From: Gammaproteobacteria bacterium
GTDB lineage: Bacteria > Pseudomonadota > Gammaproteobacteria > JAJDOJ01
DNA: 34,312 nt
NCBI GenBank assembly: GCA_026984215.1
Contig: JALSSO010000122.1
Span: 1 to 34,312, forward strand
Reading direction: 5' to 3'
The notes under the pieces were generated by a model. The model worked only from the letters and a program-made list of their open reading frames with translations. It was not told the DNA's origin and made no database searches. Shown one piece after another: positions 7,750-16,567 of this stretch. The first letter of the stretch is position 1, and the number at the start of each line of letters is the position of its first letter. A program made the position numbers and the translations under genes.

Positions 7750-8070
7750 TCACTCGTCCTTCGGGGGTACGTGGTTGGGATCGTTGGGATTGAGAAAGAT
7801 GAAACGGAACTCGCCGGGCTCGATCTCCACGAAGTCCAGGGTCGCCCCCTCCAGCAGCGGCATGGAATCGCGCGAGACCACGATTTCGACACCCTCGGAG
7901 TTGAAGCGGAAGTCTCCTTCCTGAATGCCCAGGTCATCGAGCCCGAAGGCATACTGAAACTCCCCACCGGGCGAGCGCTGGGCAGCGACGCGGATACGCG
8001 GCTCGTCGGCACCGCTCTCGCGCGCGGCTTCACGGATCTTTGCGGCGGCGGCCGGGGTCAAGGTCATCAT
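7750..8070 (-). CDS. dsrR: DsrR, cysteine-free IscA-like protein
   Basis: This 106-residue protein has the A-type (IscA/ErpA) scaffold fold signature: LTPAAAAKIREAA at the start, RIRVAAQRSPGGEFQYAFGLDD in the middle and GEFRFIFLNPNDPN at the end. All three cysteines that bind Fe-S clusters in IscA are absent; there is no cysteine in the protein. This is the known hallmark of DsrR from Allochromatium vinosum, which is thought to act in posttranscriptional control of dsr expression rather than as an Fe-S carrier. The gene lies 16 bases after dsrN, the usual order. Two adjacent ATG codons (8070 and 8067) could serve as start. It is the last dsr gene of the operon here. Confidence 0.9.
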   Translation of the reverse strand: MMTLTPAAAAKIREAARESGADEPRIRVAAQRSPGGEFQYAFGLDDLGIQEGDFRFNSEGVEIVVSRDSMPLLEGATLDFVEIEPGEFRFIFLNPNDPNHVPPKDE

Positions 8071-8086
8071 GGTTCGGAGGCGATTC

Positions 8087-9502
8087 TCAAGGCCTTGGAT
8101 TGGCGGCGGCCGGGGAATGCATGCGACGCACGAATTCGAGGAAATGGTACGTCCATGGATAGGCCCCGGCATCGCGCAGGTGAGCGTAGCATGCGAGCGT
8201 GTTGCGGTAAACGATGCCGTCCATGGCCCCCCGGATGCCGCGCCCCCGCAGCATGCGATAGGCGAACACCGTGTCGTCGGGAAGATTTTCCAGGGCCGAA
8301 TAGTGAAACTCATGGGCCGCGATCCGCGCGGGTGAGCTTCCACCCCCCCTGCGCCATGGGTGGGCCACGGTCTCCTCCAGGCATACATAGCCCCTGCCCT
8401 GGGGGCGATCGTACATCACGGCATCGGCCTGCACGAGCCCCACCATGTCCGCGCTGTGCCCCTGCCAGTGTAGACTGCGGCTCAGATACATGAGCCCCCC
8501 GCACTCGGCGTAGATGGGCAGGCCCGCCTCGCCGGCGGCACGAATCGCCTCGCGCAGGCCGGAGTTGGCCTCCAGTTCCCGCATGTGCGTCTCGGGAAAC
8601 CCGCCGCCGATGAACAGGGCGTCCACGGAGGGCAGGCGCGTGTCGTGCAAGGCGTCGATACGCACGATTTCGGCCCCTTGTTCCTCCAGGCGTTCCAGAT
8701 CCCCGGGATAGTAGAAGCCGAACGCCGGGTCCATGAGCACGCCCAGGCGGACTGGGGTCCCCGTGCTGACCGGCCGGGACGGCCCGCCTCCGACCTCGGC
8801 AAGAGGCGGCGCGGAACGGGCGGCGTCGAGCACGGCCTCGAGCTCCACCTGCCGAGCGACCGCTTGGCCCACCGCGCTGACATGGGCCTCCGCCGCCCGC
8901 CACTCATTGCTGGGAATGAGGCCCAGGTGGCGCTCGCGCAACAGTAGGCGCTCGTCACGATGGACCGCGCCCAACACCGGCAAATCCGTATAGCGCTCGA
9001 TCACGGCCCGCAGCTTGGACTCATGGCGCGCACCACCAACACGATTGAGGATCACCCCTGCAAAGCGCACCGCGGGATCGAACCGCTGGTAGCCCAGAAT
9101 CAGCGGGGCCACCCCGCGAATGGTGCCCGACACGTCGAGCACCAACACCACCGGCAGTCCCAGCAGCTTGGCCAGCGCCGCATTGCTGTTCGAGCCCTCG
9201 AGATCCATACCGTCGTAGAGGCCCTTGTTCGCCTCCACCACTGCCACATCGGCCCCACCGGCGCGTACCACGAATTCGTGCAGGATCTCCGGCCGGCTGC
9301 TCACATGGAAATCCAGGTTGTAACACGGCCTGCCGGCGGCGCGCCCCAGCCACATCGGGTCGATGTAGTCGGGTCCCTTTTTGAAGGGCTGCACCGCCTG
9401 GCCCCGCTCACGCAACGCCGCACACAACCCCAGCGCGATGGTGGTCTTGCCCGAGGATTTGTGCGCCGCCGAGACCAGGAAGCGCGCAATGGCGGTGGTC
9501 AT
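8087..9502 (-). CDS. dsrN: DsrN, sirohaem amidase (CobB/CbiA family)
   Basis: The 471-residue protein is a glutamine-dependent amidotransferase of the cobyrinic acid a,c-diamide synthase family. The N-terminal ATP-binding domain has the P-loop-like SAAHKSSGKTT (11-21) and KKGPDYIDPMWL; the C-terminal class I glutaminase-like domain has GGGFPETHM and the nucleophile Cys334 in YAECGGLMYL. In dsr operons this enzyme converts sirohaem to sirohaem amide, the prosthetic group of DsrAB. Position in the dsr operon, rather than in a cobalamin cluster, decides the assignment. A 97-base gap with a strong hairpin separates it from dsrP. Confidence 0.92.
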   Translation of the reverse strand: MTTAIARFLVSAAHKSSGKTTIALGLCAALRERGQAVQPFKKGPDYIDPMWLGRAAGRPCYNLDFHVSSRPEILHEFVVRAGGADVAVVEANKGLYDGMDLEGSNSNAALAKLLGLPVVLVLDVSGTIRGVAPLILGYQRFDPAVRFAGVILNRVGGARHESKLRAVIERYTDLPVLGAVHRDERLLLRERHLGLIPSNEWRAAEAHVSAVGQAVARQVELEAVLDAARSAPPLAEVGGGPSRPVSTGTPVRLGVLMDPAFGFYYPGDLERLEEQGAEIVRIDALHDTRLPSVDALFIGGGFPETHMRELEANSGLREAIRAAGEAGLPIYAECGGLMYLSRSLHWQGHSADMVGLVQADAVMYDRPQGRGYVCLEETVAHPWRRGGGSSPARIAAHEFHYSALENLPDDTVFAYRMLRGRGIRGAMDGIVYRNTLACYAHLRDAGAYPWTYHFLEFVRRMHSPAAANPRP

Positions 9503-9533
9503 GACGTGGTCCGGCGACCCGGCTGCAAACGGC

Positions 9534-9566
9534 GACGCCGGGGCCGATTCCCACGGCCCCGGCGTC
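9534..9566. repeat. Perfect 13-bp inverted repeat between dsrP and dsrN
   Basis: GACGCCGGGGCCG (9534-9546) is exactly mirrored by CGGCCCCGGCGTC (9554-9566) around a 7-base loop. It lies in the dsrP-dsrN gap on the minus strand, 33 bases beyond the dsrP stop. No T tract follows, so it more likely acts as an RNA processing or stability element, or partial terminator, than as a full terminator. Confidence 0.75.
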
Positions 9567-9599
9567 CGAGAACGACGACGTGTTCCAGAGGCGCCCGGT

Positions 9600-10799
9600 T
9601 CAGGATGCGCCCTCCTCGGCGTCGTCCAGACGTTCCGGAATGAATGGGAGCACCTTCAACGCCAGTACCACGATCAGCAGCGACAGCGCCACGCCACCCA
9701 GCCCCAGCAACAACTCGTAACTGCTGGGGGCGTAATGGCCCACCACCCCATCGAAGAAATCGCTGCTGATCTCCTTGCCCGGAAAGAGCTCCAGCGGATA
9801 GAGCTGACTGCCGATGATGGTGACGTACATCTGCCCGAATCCACCCACGATGACCAGGATCGCCCCCGCGATGGCCGCGGCGATGGAATCCTTGGTCCAC
9901 GGAGACCAGAACAAAGCCAGCGGAACCACCGTGCCCAGGCCGATCTGCACCCACCAGAAGGCCTGAGTCACTGGCCCGCCGTCGAGCAGGAGGAAGGCCT
10001 CCACGTCATGCTTGGCGGTGAAGTAGAGATTCGTCAGGTGGTAGACCAGCACGAAATAGAACACCGAGATCACGAACACGCTAAGCAGGTTCTTCACGCG
10101 CAGCACCGCCGCATCGCCCAGCGGTCTGCCGGTCCAGCGATAAGCGGCCACCAGCACCAGCAGAAAGATCGCCGTGCCGTAGGAGAAGGACATGATGACG
10201 AACATGGGCGCCAACAGGGCCGTACCCAGCGCATCGCGCGCGATCAGAAAACCGAAGATCGACCCGGTACCCGTGGTGAGGATGATTCGCCAAGTGAAGG
10301 CCGCGATACCCGCCGGCCGCGCAAAGGCCGTCATATTGCGATCCATCATCATCCAAAGATAGATCGCCACCACGGCCATGAAGCCCGTGTACAGGAAGAT
10401 GTTCCAGGCGAAGATCGACTTGAAGTTGTAATAGGTCATCGCCACGATCAGACGATCGGGGCGACCCAGATCGAGCACCAGGATGGCAAGGCCGCCAACC
10501 AGCAAAGCGATCGCGAGTAGGGCCGAAAGACGCGCCATGGGCTTGTATTCCGCCCGCTGGAACACCGACGAGACCGATGCGGTGTTCAATGCGCCTGACG
10601 CCGCCACGATGAGGAACACGGCGAAGATGTGCGGCGTGCCCCAGATCACCTGGTTGCTCATGCCCGTGACCCAGTGACCCTCGGTCTCCATCGTGTGCCA
10701 GGCGAACGCCGCCCCCAGGAGGAACACGCCCAGCACCCCGATCAGCGCATAGAACCCCGGTGAGCGGCCCTCGATGGTCGTGAATCGTATCTTGCTCAT
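9600..10799 (-). CDS. dsrP: DsrP, NrfD-like integral membrane subunit of DsrMKJOP
   Basis: This 399-residue protein is almost entirely hydrophobic, with about ten predicted membrane helices, and resembles the NrfD/PsrC family of quinone-interacting membrane subunits. Within DsrMKJOP it pairs with the periplasmic iron-sulfur protein DsrO and the cytochrome DsrJ to move electrons between quinone and the periplasmic module. Recognisable segments include LGVFLLGAAFAWH near the start and GHYAPSSYELLLGLGGVALS near the end. The ATG at 10799 starts MSKIRFTTIEG. It follows dsrO by 51 bases. No cofactor-binding motif is expected in this family and none was seen. Confidence 0.93.
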   Translation of the reverse strand: MSKIRFTTIEGRSPGFYALIGVLGVFLLGAAFAWHTMETEGHWVTGMSNQVIWGTPHIFAVFLIVAASGALNTASVSSVFQRAEYKPMARLSALLAIALLVGGLAILVLDLGRPDRLIVAMTYYNFKSIFAWNIFLYTGFMAVVAIYLWMMMDRNMTAFARPAGIAAFTWRIILTTGTGSIFGFLIARDALGTALLAPMFVIMSFSYGTAIFLLVLVAAYRWTGRPLGDAAVLRVKNLLSVFVISVFYFVLVYHLTNLYFTAKHDVEAFLLLDGGPVTQAFWWVQIGLGTVVPLALFWSPWTKDSIAAAIAGAILVIVGGFGQMYVTIIGSQLYPLELFPGKEISSDFFDGVVGHYAPSSYELLLGLGGVALSLLIVVLALKVLPFIPERLDDAEEGAS

Positions 10800-10850
10800 C
10801 TGTTTTACGTCGCTTCCCGTCGTTTCTGGACCCGATGACGAGCCCGCCGG

Positions 10851-11630
10851 TCAGAACCCCTGATACTGCACACCCGGATTGAGTTGCAGATCGGCGCGCA
10901 CCTGGGTCGATCCGCGGGCCCGGATGACCTTGGAGATCTCGCTGTTCGGATCTCTGAGGTCCCCGAACACCATGGCCTTGTGACCATCGCGGTTACAGGC
11001 CACCACACAGGCGGGCTGTTCTCCGGCATCCACACGGTGCACGCAGAGCGTGCAGGACTCCACCGTGCCCTTGCCACGCGGCGCGTAAGGCTTCTGCCCT
11101 TCCAGGTTTTCGTGGATGAAAGAGCGGGCCTTGTACGGGCAGGCCATCATGCAGTAGCGGCAACCGATGCAGATGTGCTTGTCCACCAGCACGATTCCGT
11201 CGATGCGCCGGAAAGAGGCGCCCGTGGGGCACACATCCGCGCAAGGTGCCGTCTCGCAGTGCTGGCACATCATGGGCATGGACATCACGTGGCCGCTGGA
11301 GCGGTCCTTGACGGTGAGCTTGCGGATCCAGTGAGCGCGCTGGTCGGGCCGGGAACGGACCTCGTTCTGCCCCCAACCGTTCTCCGTCTTGCACGCCGTC
11401 ACACAGGCGTCACACTCGGTGGCACACTTCGTGGTATCGATGAGCAGACCCCAACGCACTTGGTCGGTGACAGGCGCGTCGGGCGCCTTGGCGCCCGCCA
11501 CTCCGTAGAGCAGCACGCCGGGCGCCAACGCCACGCCGGCCGCGCCGGCCACGCCCGCCAGGAACCGGCGCCGGGCCGCTTCGGCGGGTGCGAGCTGCGC
11601 TTGCTGATCTCTGGCTTTGTCGTCCTTCAT
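10851..11630 (-). CDS. dsrO: DsrO, Tat-exported iron-sulfur subunit of DsrMKJOP
   Basis: The 259-residue protein starts with a twin-arginine signal (ARRRFLAG near residue 20 followed by a hydrophobic Ala/Gly/Val stretch), so the folded Fe-S protein is exported to the periplasm. It then carries four ferredoxin-type cysteine clusters: CATECDACVTAC, CQHCETAPCADVCP, CIGCRYCMMACP and CTLCVHRVDAGEQPACVVAC. This is the arrangement of DmsB/PsrB-like electron-transfer subunits and of DsrO. Neighbours dsrJ (30 bases upstream) and dsrP (downstream) complete the periplasmic and membrane arm of the complex. No convincing ribosome binding site precedes the ATG, so translation may be coupled to dsrJ. Confidence 0.94.
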   Translation of the reverse strand: MKDDKARDQQAQLAPAEAARRRFLAGVAGAAGVALAPGVLLYGVAGAKAPDAPVTDQVRWGLLIDTTKCATECDACVTACKTENGWGQNEVRSRPDQRAHWIRKLTVKDRSSGHVMSMPMMCQHCETAPCADVCPTGASFRRIDGIVLVDKHICIGCRYCMMACPYKARSFIHENLEGQKPYAPRGKGTVESCTLCVHRVDAGEQPACVVACNRDGHKAMVFGDLRDPNSEISKVIRARGSTQVRADLQLNPGVQYQGF

Positions 11631-11660
11631 AGGTTCACGCCAATCCTGATTGAATCCGGC

Positions 11661-12056
11661 TCACTTGGCCGCCTTCTCGGGACCATCGAAGTGGCAGTCG
11701 AAGCAGTCGATGTGCACCGCCGCGTACTCGTGGCACGCATTGCAGAAGTGATCCGGATCCGTGTGTTTCGGATAGCTGCCGTCGGGCCGCTGCCGTACGT
11801 GACAGTTCAGGCAGTTCTTCAGACTGTGCCTTTTCGTCCGGATGCCCCAATGCATGGTTTCGTCCCGCTGGTGCAGGATGAACTCGAAGTGCTTGTGTCG
11901 CATGACGTCCGTGTCCTCGACACACGACGTGGCGATCTCGGGCGGCACCTGCTGGGGCTGAGGCAGCGGAACGCGCCCGGCCTGGGCGGCCGCGGCGGCC
12001 AGCAAGGCCACCGCGACGATCCAGGCGAACCGCCGAGGGAGTCGTATCGCTTTCAT
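11661..12056 (-). CDS. dsrJ: DsrJ, periplasmic trihaem cytochrome c
   Basis: This 131-residue protein has an N-terminal signal peptide/anchor (basic start, hydrophobic stretch 11-26 ending AQA) and three haem c sites, CLNCH (82-86), CNACH (105-109) and CFDCH (118-122). Cys45 in IATSCVED matches in position the Cys46 of Allochromatium DsrJ, which partly ligates one haem. DsrJ is the periplasmic cytochrome of DsrMKJOP. The ATG at 12056 was chosen over an earlier in-frame ATG at 12080 because GGAGG lies four bases before it and the earlier start would overlap the end of dsrL and extend the signal unnaturally. Haem attachment would depend on the ccm genes downstream in this window. Confidence 0.94.
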   Translation of the reverse strand: MKAIRLPRRFAWIVAVALLAAAAAQAGRVPLPQPQQVPPEIATSCVEDTDVMRHKHFEFILHQRDETMHWGIRTKRHSLKNCLNCHVRQRPDGSYPKHTDPDHFCNACHEYAAVHIDCFDCHFDGPEKAAK

Positions 12057-12076
12057 CTCGCCTCCCCGCTCCAGGC

Positions 12077-14035
12077 TCACTCACCCAGTGCCATGTCGAT
12101 GTAACCCGTGGGGCACACGTCTGAGCAGATGTGGCAGCCGATGCAGCGGTCGTAGTAGGTGTCCACGTACCGGCCGTAGGCCCGTTTGTCCTTCGACACG
12201 CGATAGACGGCGTCCTGTGGACAGAACACCACGCAGTTGTCGCACTCGAAGCACATGCCGCAACTCATGCATCGATCGGCCTCGGCGACGGCCTCCTCCT
12301 CCGGAAGCCCGACGACACGCTCCTGGAAGTGGCCAAGGACCTCGTCCACGGAGGGGCCGATCTCCTCGCGCTTGTGACGGGGGGTGTACTCGAAATGCCC
12401 CAGGAACATCTTCTCCGTGGTGATGATCTCGTTGGCCGCGCGGTCCTCGTAGTTGTGGATCGCCCAGTCGCCGAACGAGGTGCCCCGCAGGTCACCCATT
12501 TTCTCTGGATCGAACCGCTCCGGCGCCTTGCCCGCCTCGCGCAGCTTGTCCAGCAGGTCGAAGTGATGCACGTCCACCTTGGGCCGGCGCGGCATCTCCT
12601 GCTCCTTGAGGAAGGCGTCGATGCTCTCGGAGGCGATCCAGGCCTGGCCGATGGCGGTGGTCAACAGGTGCGGGCGCACCACGTCCCCCGCCACGAAGTG
12701 GCCCGGACGGCCCGGCACGGCGTAATTCTTGTCCGCGTCGATCAGCCCGCGCTCGTTGGCCAGATCCTCGAAGCCTTCCAAGTCGGTCTGCTGACCGATG
12801 GCCGCAACGATCAGATCCGCCTCGAGCACGAACTCGGTCCCCTCGCGCGCGACCGGACGGCCTTCCACCATGTCGCACTCGGCCATCTTCAGCCCCTTGG
12901 CGCGACCGTCCTCGTCCAGGATCACCTCCAGGGGCATCACGCCGGTGAGAATTTTCACGCCCTCGTGCTCGGCCTCCTCGACCTCGTGGTCCTGGGCCAT
13001 CATCTGACCACGGGGGAACAGCGAAGTCAGCGTCACGTCCGCACCGGTCTTGGCCGCGGCCACCGCCGAATCATGGGCGGCATAGCCGCCGATCACCCGC
13101 TCCGGCAGCTGCTCCTCCGGGATCTCCTCCAGCGCGCCCAGGCGGCGGGCGACCGAGACCACGTCGATGGAGGTGTCGCCACCACCCACGCAGACCACCT
13201 TTTTGGGTACGAATTGCAGGGTGCCCTTGTTGAAGGCCTCGAGGAACTCCACACCGCCCACGCAATTGGGGGCGTCTCCACCGGGCACGGGTAGCTGACG
13301 GCCCTTCTGCGTGCCCACCGCCCACAGAATGGCGTCGAACTCCTTTTCCAGCTCGTCGACCGAGACGTCACGCCCCACCTTGGTGTTGGTGCGCACCTCG
13401 ATCCCGTCCAGCGAGGTGATCCGGCCGATTTCCGTGTCCAGCACGTCGCGCGGTACACGATATCCGGGAATGCCATAGCGGAACATGCCGCCCAGCTCCG
13501 GCTGTTCCTCGAAGATCACGCTGGCGTGACCGCGCCGGCGCAGCTGGTAGGCGGCCGACAGGCCCGCGGGACCGCCGCCCACGATGGCCACGCGCTTGCC
13601 CGACAGCGGCACGTCCACGTGGTAGCCGAAACCTTCCTTGCGGGCGGTGTCGCCGATGTACTGCTCCACCGAGTTGATACCGACGAAATCCTCCACCTTG
13701 TTGCGGTTGCAGCCGTCCTGACAGGGCGCAGGGCAGACCCGACCCATCAACGCCGGGAAGGGGTTGGCGTCGGTCGCGCGCCGGAAGGCGTACTCCTGCA
13801 TGCTCACGCCCTCGGGCGGCTGCTCGATTCCACGCACGATCTGCAACCAGCCCCGGATGTCCTCACCGGAAGGACAGCTCGCCTGGCAGGGAGGCGTACG
13901 ATGGACGTAGGTCGGACACTTGTGGGAGTGGTCGGCGATGAAGATCTTCTCCGTGAACCGCTTCCACTGATTGTCGCCATCCCGGAAGCGCCGGAAGGTC
14001 AACTTTTTCTTCATCTCGTCGCTGGAAGTCGCCAT
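12077..14035 (-). CDS. dsrL: DsrL, iron-sulfur flavoprotein NAD(P)H oxidoreductase
   Basis: The 652-residue protein belongs to the GltD-like flavoproteins. An N-terminal cysteine-rich region (PPCQASCPSGEDIRGW and CPAPCQDGCNR) binds Fe-S clusters, VAIVGGGPAGLSAAYQL binds FAD, VVCVGGGDTSIDVV binds NAD(P)H, and the C-terminal ferredoxin domain has CMSCGMCFECDNCVVFCP and CIGCHICSDVCPTGYI. DsrL is essential for sulfur oxidation in Allochromatium and works with DsrAB, passing sulfite reductase electrons to NAD(P)+. Together with dsrEFH it marks the pathway as oxidative. AAGGAG lies upstream of the ATG at 14035. The stop is 20 bases from the dsrJ start. Confidence 0.94.
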   Translation of the reverse strand: MATSSDEMKKKLTFRRFRDGDNQWKRFTEKIFIADHSHKCPTYVHRTPPCQASCPSGEDIRGWLQIVRGIEQPPEGVSMQEYAFRRATDANPFPALMGRVCPAPCQDGCNRNKVEDFVGINSVEQYIGDTARKEGFGYHVDVPLSGKRVAIVGGGPAGLSAAYQLRRRGHASVIFEEQPELGGMFRYGIPGYRVPRDVLDTEIGRITSLDGIEVRTNTKVGRDVSVDELEKEFDAILWAVGTQKGRQLPVPGGDAPNCVGGVEFLEAFNKGTLQFVPKKVVCVGGGDTSIDVVSVARRLGALEEIPEEQLPERVIGGYAAHDSAVAAAKTGADVTLTSLFPRGQMMAQDHEVEEAEHEGVKILTGVMPLEVILDEDGRAKGLKMAECDMVEGRPVAREGTEFVLEADLIVAAIGQQTDLEGFEDLANERGLIDADKNYAVPGRPGHFVAGDVVRPHLLTTAIGQAWIASESIDAFLKEQEMPRRPKVDVHHFDLLDKLREAGKAPERFDPEKMGDLRGTSFGDWAIHNYEDRAANEIITTEKMFLGHFEYTPRHKREEIGPSVDEVLGHFQERVVGLPEEEAVAEADRCMSCGMCFECDNCVVFCPQDAVYRVSKDKRAYGRYVDTYYDRCIGCHICSDVCPTGYIDMALGE

Positions 14036-14108
14036 CGTGTTTCTCCTTCGAGACCGGTTGTATTCTGGCCGGAATGAAACTGCTGGAACGGATGCTCGTC
14101 CGGAGGGC

Positions 14109-15638
14109 TCAGGCCGCGTCGGCCGTCTCCGCCTCGCCTCCGGGTTCTTCCGTGCCCCGGGTCAGGATGATCGCATTGCTGACCAGCTGGTGAACGCTCA
14201 CGATCTGGTCCATGGTGAACCCGTAGTAGGGCAGCACCTTGGTGAACTGGCTCTTGCAAATGGCGCAAATGGCCGCCATGTGCGTCACGCCGTAGTTCTC
14301 CACCACGTCCTTCAGGGCCTCCATGCGGGGCAGCGCGCCCTTGATGCGGACCTCCATCAGGTCATCGGTCAGCAGTCCGCCGCCACCGCCGCAGCAGAAG
14401 GTCGCCTCCTTGATGCCCCAATCGTCCATGTCGTAGAAGTGGTTACAGGTGGCCTTGATGATCTCGCGCGGAATCACGAACTGGCCGCCTGGAAAATCGC
14501 CCATGCGGGAGGCGCGCGCCACGTTGCACGAGTCGTGGAACGTGAGCACCATGTGGTCGTTCTCGGACTTGTCGAACTTGAGCCTGCCCTGCTTGATCAG
14601 GTCGTAGGTGAATTCACAGATGTGCTGCGGGACCGGGTAGTTGGGATCCAGGAAGTCGAAGGGCCCCGCCAGCGTGTTCAGGAAGCTGTAGGCCACACGC
14701 CAGGCGTGCCCGCACTCACCGAACACGATGCGCTTGACACCCAGCTTGATGGCCGCCTCGCGAATTCGCAGGGCCACCCGCCGCATGTTCTCATAGCTGC
14801 CGATGAACATGCCGAAGTTGGCCGCCTCCGAGGCGTAGGAGCTCAGGGTCCAACTCACCCCGGCCTCGTGGAAGACCTTCCCGTATCCGATGAGTCCGTC
14901 CACGTGCGGCTCGGCGAAGAAATCCGCCGAAGGGGTCACCAGCAGGATCTCGGCACCCTCTTCATCCAGCGGATAGCGGACCTTGACTCCGGTGTCCTCG
15001 TAGACCTCTTCCTCCAGGCCCTCCAGGGTGTCGGCCAGCGCCGGCTCGGGCAGGCCCAGGTTGTTGCCGATCTTGAATACCTTGCCGATGATCTCGTTAC
15101 AGTACTTCTGCCCCAGCCCGATCGAGTCCATGATCTCACGGGCCGCCATGGAGATCTCGGCGGTGTCGATGCCGTAGGGGCAGTACACCGAGCAGCGCCG
15201 GCACTGCGAGCACTGGTGGTAGTAGGCATACCAGTCGTCCAGTACTTCCCTGGTGAGGTCCACGGCACCCACCAACTTCGGAAAATACTTTCCGGCGAAG
15301 GTGTAGTACCGCCGATAGACCTTGCGCAGCAGATCCTGCCGCGCCACCGGCATGTTCTTGGGATCGGCCGTACCCAGATAGTAGTGACATTTGTCCGTGC
15401 AGGCGCCGCATTTGACACACGCATCGAGGAACACTTGCAGCGAACGATACTTGCCCTTGAGCTCGCCGAGCTTTTCGATGGCCTTCTCCTGCCAGTTGTC
15501 CACCAGCTCGCCCGGGTAGCCCAGCGGCTCCTGGAACTCCGGCTTGGCGACGAACGGCTTGCTGTGGGCCATCACGCCCGGCTGGATGTGCGGGATGATG
15601 GGGTATTCCTTCAGCTCTGGAATATCGAAGTCGGCCAT
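14109..15638 (-). CDS. dsrK: DsrK, HdrD-like catalytic subunit of DsrMKJOP
   Basis: The 509-residue cytoplasmic Fe-S protein has ferredoxin-type cysteines (CVKCGACTDKCHYYLG and CSQCRRCSVYCPYGID) and C-terminal CCG domains. The segment TFCCGGGGGLL and the paired CGHAWR / CNVAR and CAICK cysteines form the non-cubane-type site found in heterodisulfide reductase HdrD. DsrK is thought to act on the trisulfide or disulfide of DsrC, linking it to DsrM and the quinone pool. It follows dsrM by 73 bases and precedes dsrL. The ATG at 15638 begins MADFDIPELKEYPI. Its proposed partner, the two-cysteine DsrC, is encoded three genes upstream in this window. Confidence 0.94.
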   Translation of the reverse strand: MADFDIPELKEYPIIPHIQPGVMAHSKPFVAKPEFQEPLGYPGELVDNWQEKAIEKLGELKGKYRSLQVFLDACVKCGACTDKCHYYLGTADPKNMPVARQDLLRKVYRRYYTFAGKYFPKLVGAVDLTREVLDDWYAYYHQCSQCRRCSVYCPYGIDTAEISMAAREIMDSIGLGQKYCNEIIGKVFKIGNNLGLPEPALADTLEGLEEEVYEDTGVKVRYPLDEEGAEILLVTPSADFFAEPHVDGLIGYGKVFHEAGVSWTLSSYASEAANFGMFIGSYENMRRVALRIREAAIKLGVKRIVFGECGHAWRVAYSFLNTLAGPFDFLDPNYPVPQHICEFTYDLIKQGRLKFDKSENDHMVLTFHDSCNVARASRMGDFPGGQFVIPREIIKATCNHFYDMDDWGIKEATFCCGGGGGLLTDDLMEVRIKGALPRMEALKDVVENYGVTHMAAICAICKSQFTKVLPYYGFTMDQIVSVHQLVSNAIILTRGTEEPGGEAETADAA

Positions 15639-15695
15639 CGATTCGCTCTCTCTCGGCTATGGGGTCGAGAATCCTATGTGCACCTGCCCCGCCCG

Positions 15696-15710
15696 GGTTT
15701 CGTCGAAACC
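15696..15710. repeat. Small hairpin just after dsrM
   Basis: GGTTTC (15696-15701) and GAAACC (15705-15710) form a 6-bp stem with a GTC loop immediately after the dsrM stop codon. It is much weaker than the other dsr intergenic inverted repeats and may be incidental. Confidence 0.35.
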
Positions 15711-15711
15711 T

Positions 15712-16467
15712 TCAGCCGGCGGCCGCCTGCCGGCGCTCCTTGCGCTCGAGCTCTTCCGCCCAAGGCGCGACGTGGCGTTGCTCCCGCGGATTGTCCACCT
15801 GGTTGCGCGTGGGACTGAAGAACACACCCGGTGCGTGCAAAAGCTTGCTGTACGGGAAGACGATCATGAGCGTCGCCACCAGCAACAGGTGGATGAGCAG
15901 CAGGGGATCACTGGGAATCGGCTGCCAGTCGAATCGGATCAACCCCAGGAAGAACGCCTTCAAGGACACGATGTCCGCGTGCGCGACGAAGGTCATGGAC
16001 GCCCCGGAGATGCCGATACCCAGCAGCAACGCGAGCATGAGGTGGTCCGAAGGAGCCGAGATGTAGCGCACGCGGTCCACCAGGAAACGACGCGCCCACA
16101 GGCCGGCCAGTCCGGCGAGCATGGCAAAGGCCGCGTACTTGCCGAACGGTTGGATGAACCGCACCCAGCCCCATACCGGCTCCTGGAAGTAACGCAGGTG
16201 ACGCAGGAGCACCAGCAGCAGGGCGGCGTGGAACGTCCAGCCGAACAGCCAGGTCCACTTGTTGCCTTTGAACAGGCTGGCGAACACCGTCACTTCCTTG
16301 AGCATCCGGATCACGACACCGCTGCGCGTGACCGGCGCCGGCGTCGTGGGAATCTTCAGTGGCTGCGGCGTCTTCCAGTACTGGCGGATCTTGTAGCCCA
16401 GACCGAACAGCAGAACGCCGGTGGCCACATAGAACAGCAGCGCATAAACGACGGTCAGAAACGTCAT
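15712..16467 (-). CDS. dsrM: DsrM, NarI-like membrane cytochrome b subunit
   Basis: The 251-residue membrane protein has five to six helices and histidines placed for b-type haem ligation: two in TFHAALLLVLLRHLRYF, one in SDHLMLALLLG and others in LLIHLLLVATLMIVFPYSKLLHAPG. It belongs to the NarI/HdrE-like family and hands electrons from or to quinone for DsrK. A GTG at 16479 is possible, but the GAGGAG ribosome binding site directly abuts it; the ATG at 16467 is therefore preferred. The C-terminal tail is charged and cytoplasmic (REQRHVAPWAEELERKERRQ). It follows dsrC after a 100-base gap with a 15-bp perfect inverted repeat. Confidence 0.92.
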   Translation of the reverse strand: MTFLTVVYALLFYVATGVLLFGLGYKIRQYWKTPQPLKIPTTPAPVTRSGVVIRMLKEVTVFASLFKGNKWTWLFGWTFHAALLLVLLRHLRYFQEPVWGWVRFIQPFGKYAAFAMLAGLAGLWARRFLVDRVRYISAPSDHLMLALLLGIGISGASMTFVAHADIVSLKAFFLGLIRFDWQPIPSDPLLLIHLLLVATLMIVFPYSKLLHAPGVFFSPTRNQVDNPREQRHVAPWAEELERKERRQAAAG

Positions 16468-16506
16468 GTTTCCGGTCACTCCTCGACAGCGGTGCGGAAA
16501 GGCGCC

Positions 16507-16549
16507 GCGCGGGGTCCCGGCCCGTGGCCCGGCCGCCGGGACCCCGCGC
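16507..16549. repeat. Perfect 15-bp inverted repeat between dsrC and dsrM
   Basis: GCGCGGGGTCCCGGC (16507-16521) is exactly complementary to GCCGGGACCCCGCGC (16535-16549), with a 13-base loop. It stands 18 bases after the dsrC stop and before dsrM. The stem is nearly all GC and has no T tract. In RNA it would be a very stable hairpin at the 3' end of dsrC, well placed to protect upstream message or cut read-through into dsrM. Confidence 0.8.
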
Positions 16550-16567
16550 AGGCCTGGCGTCAGGCGC

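Noticed and set aside
13971-15818. Long plus-strand open frame of 615 codons
   Set aside because: Antisense to dsrK and parts of its neighbours; no domain visible.
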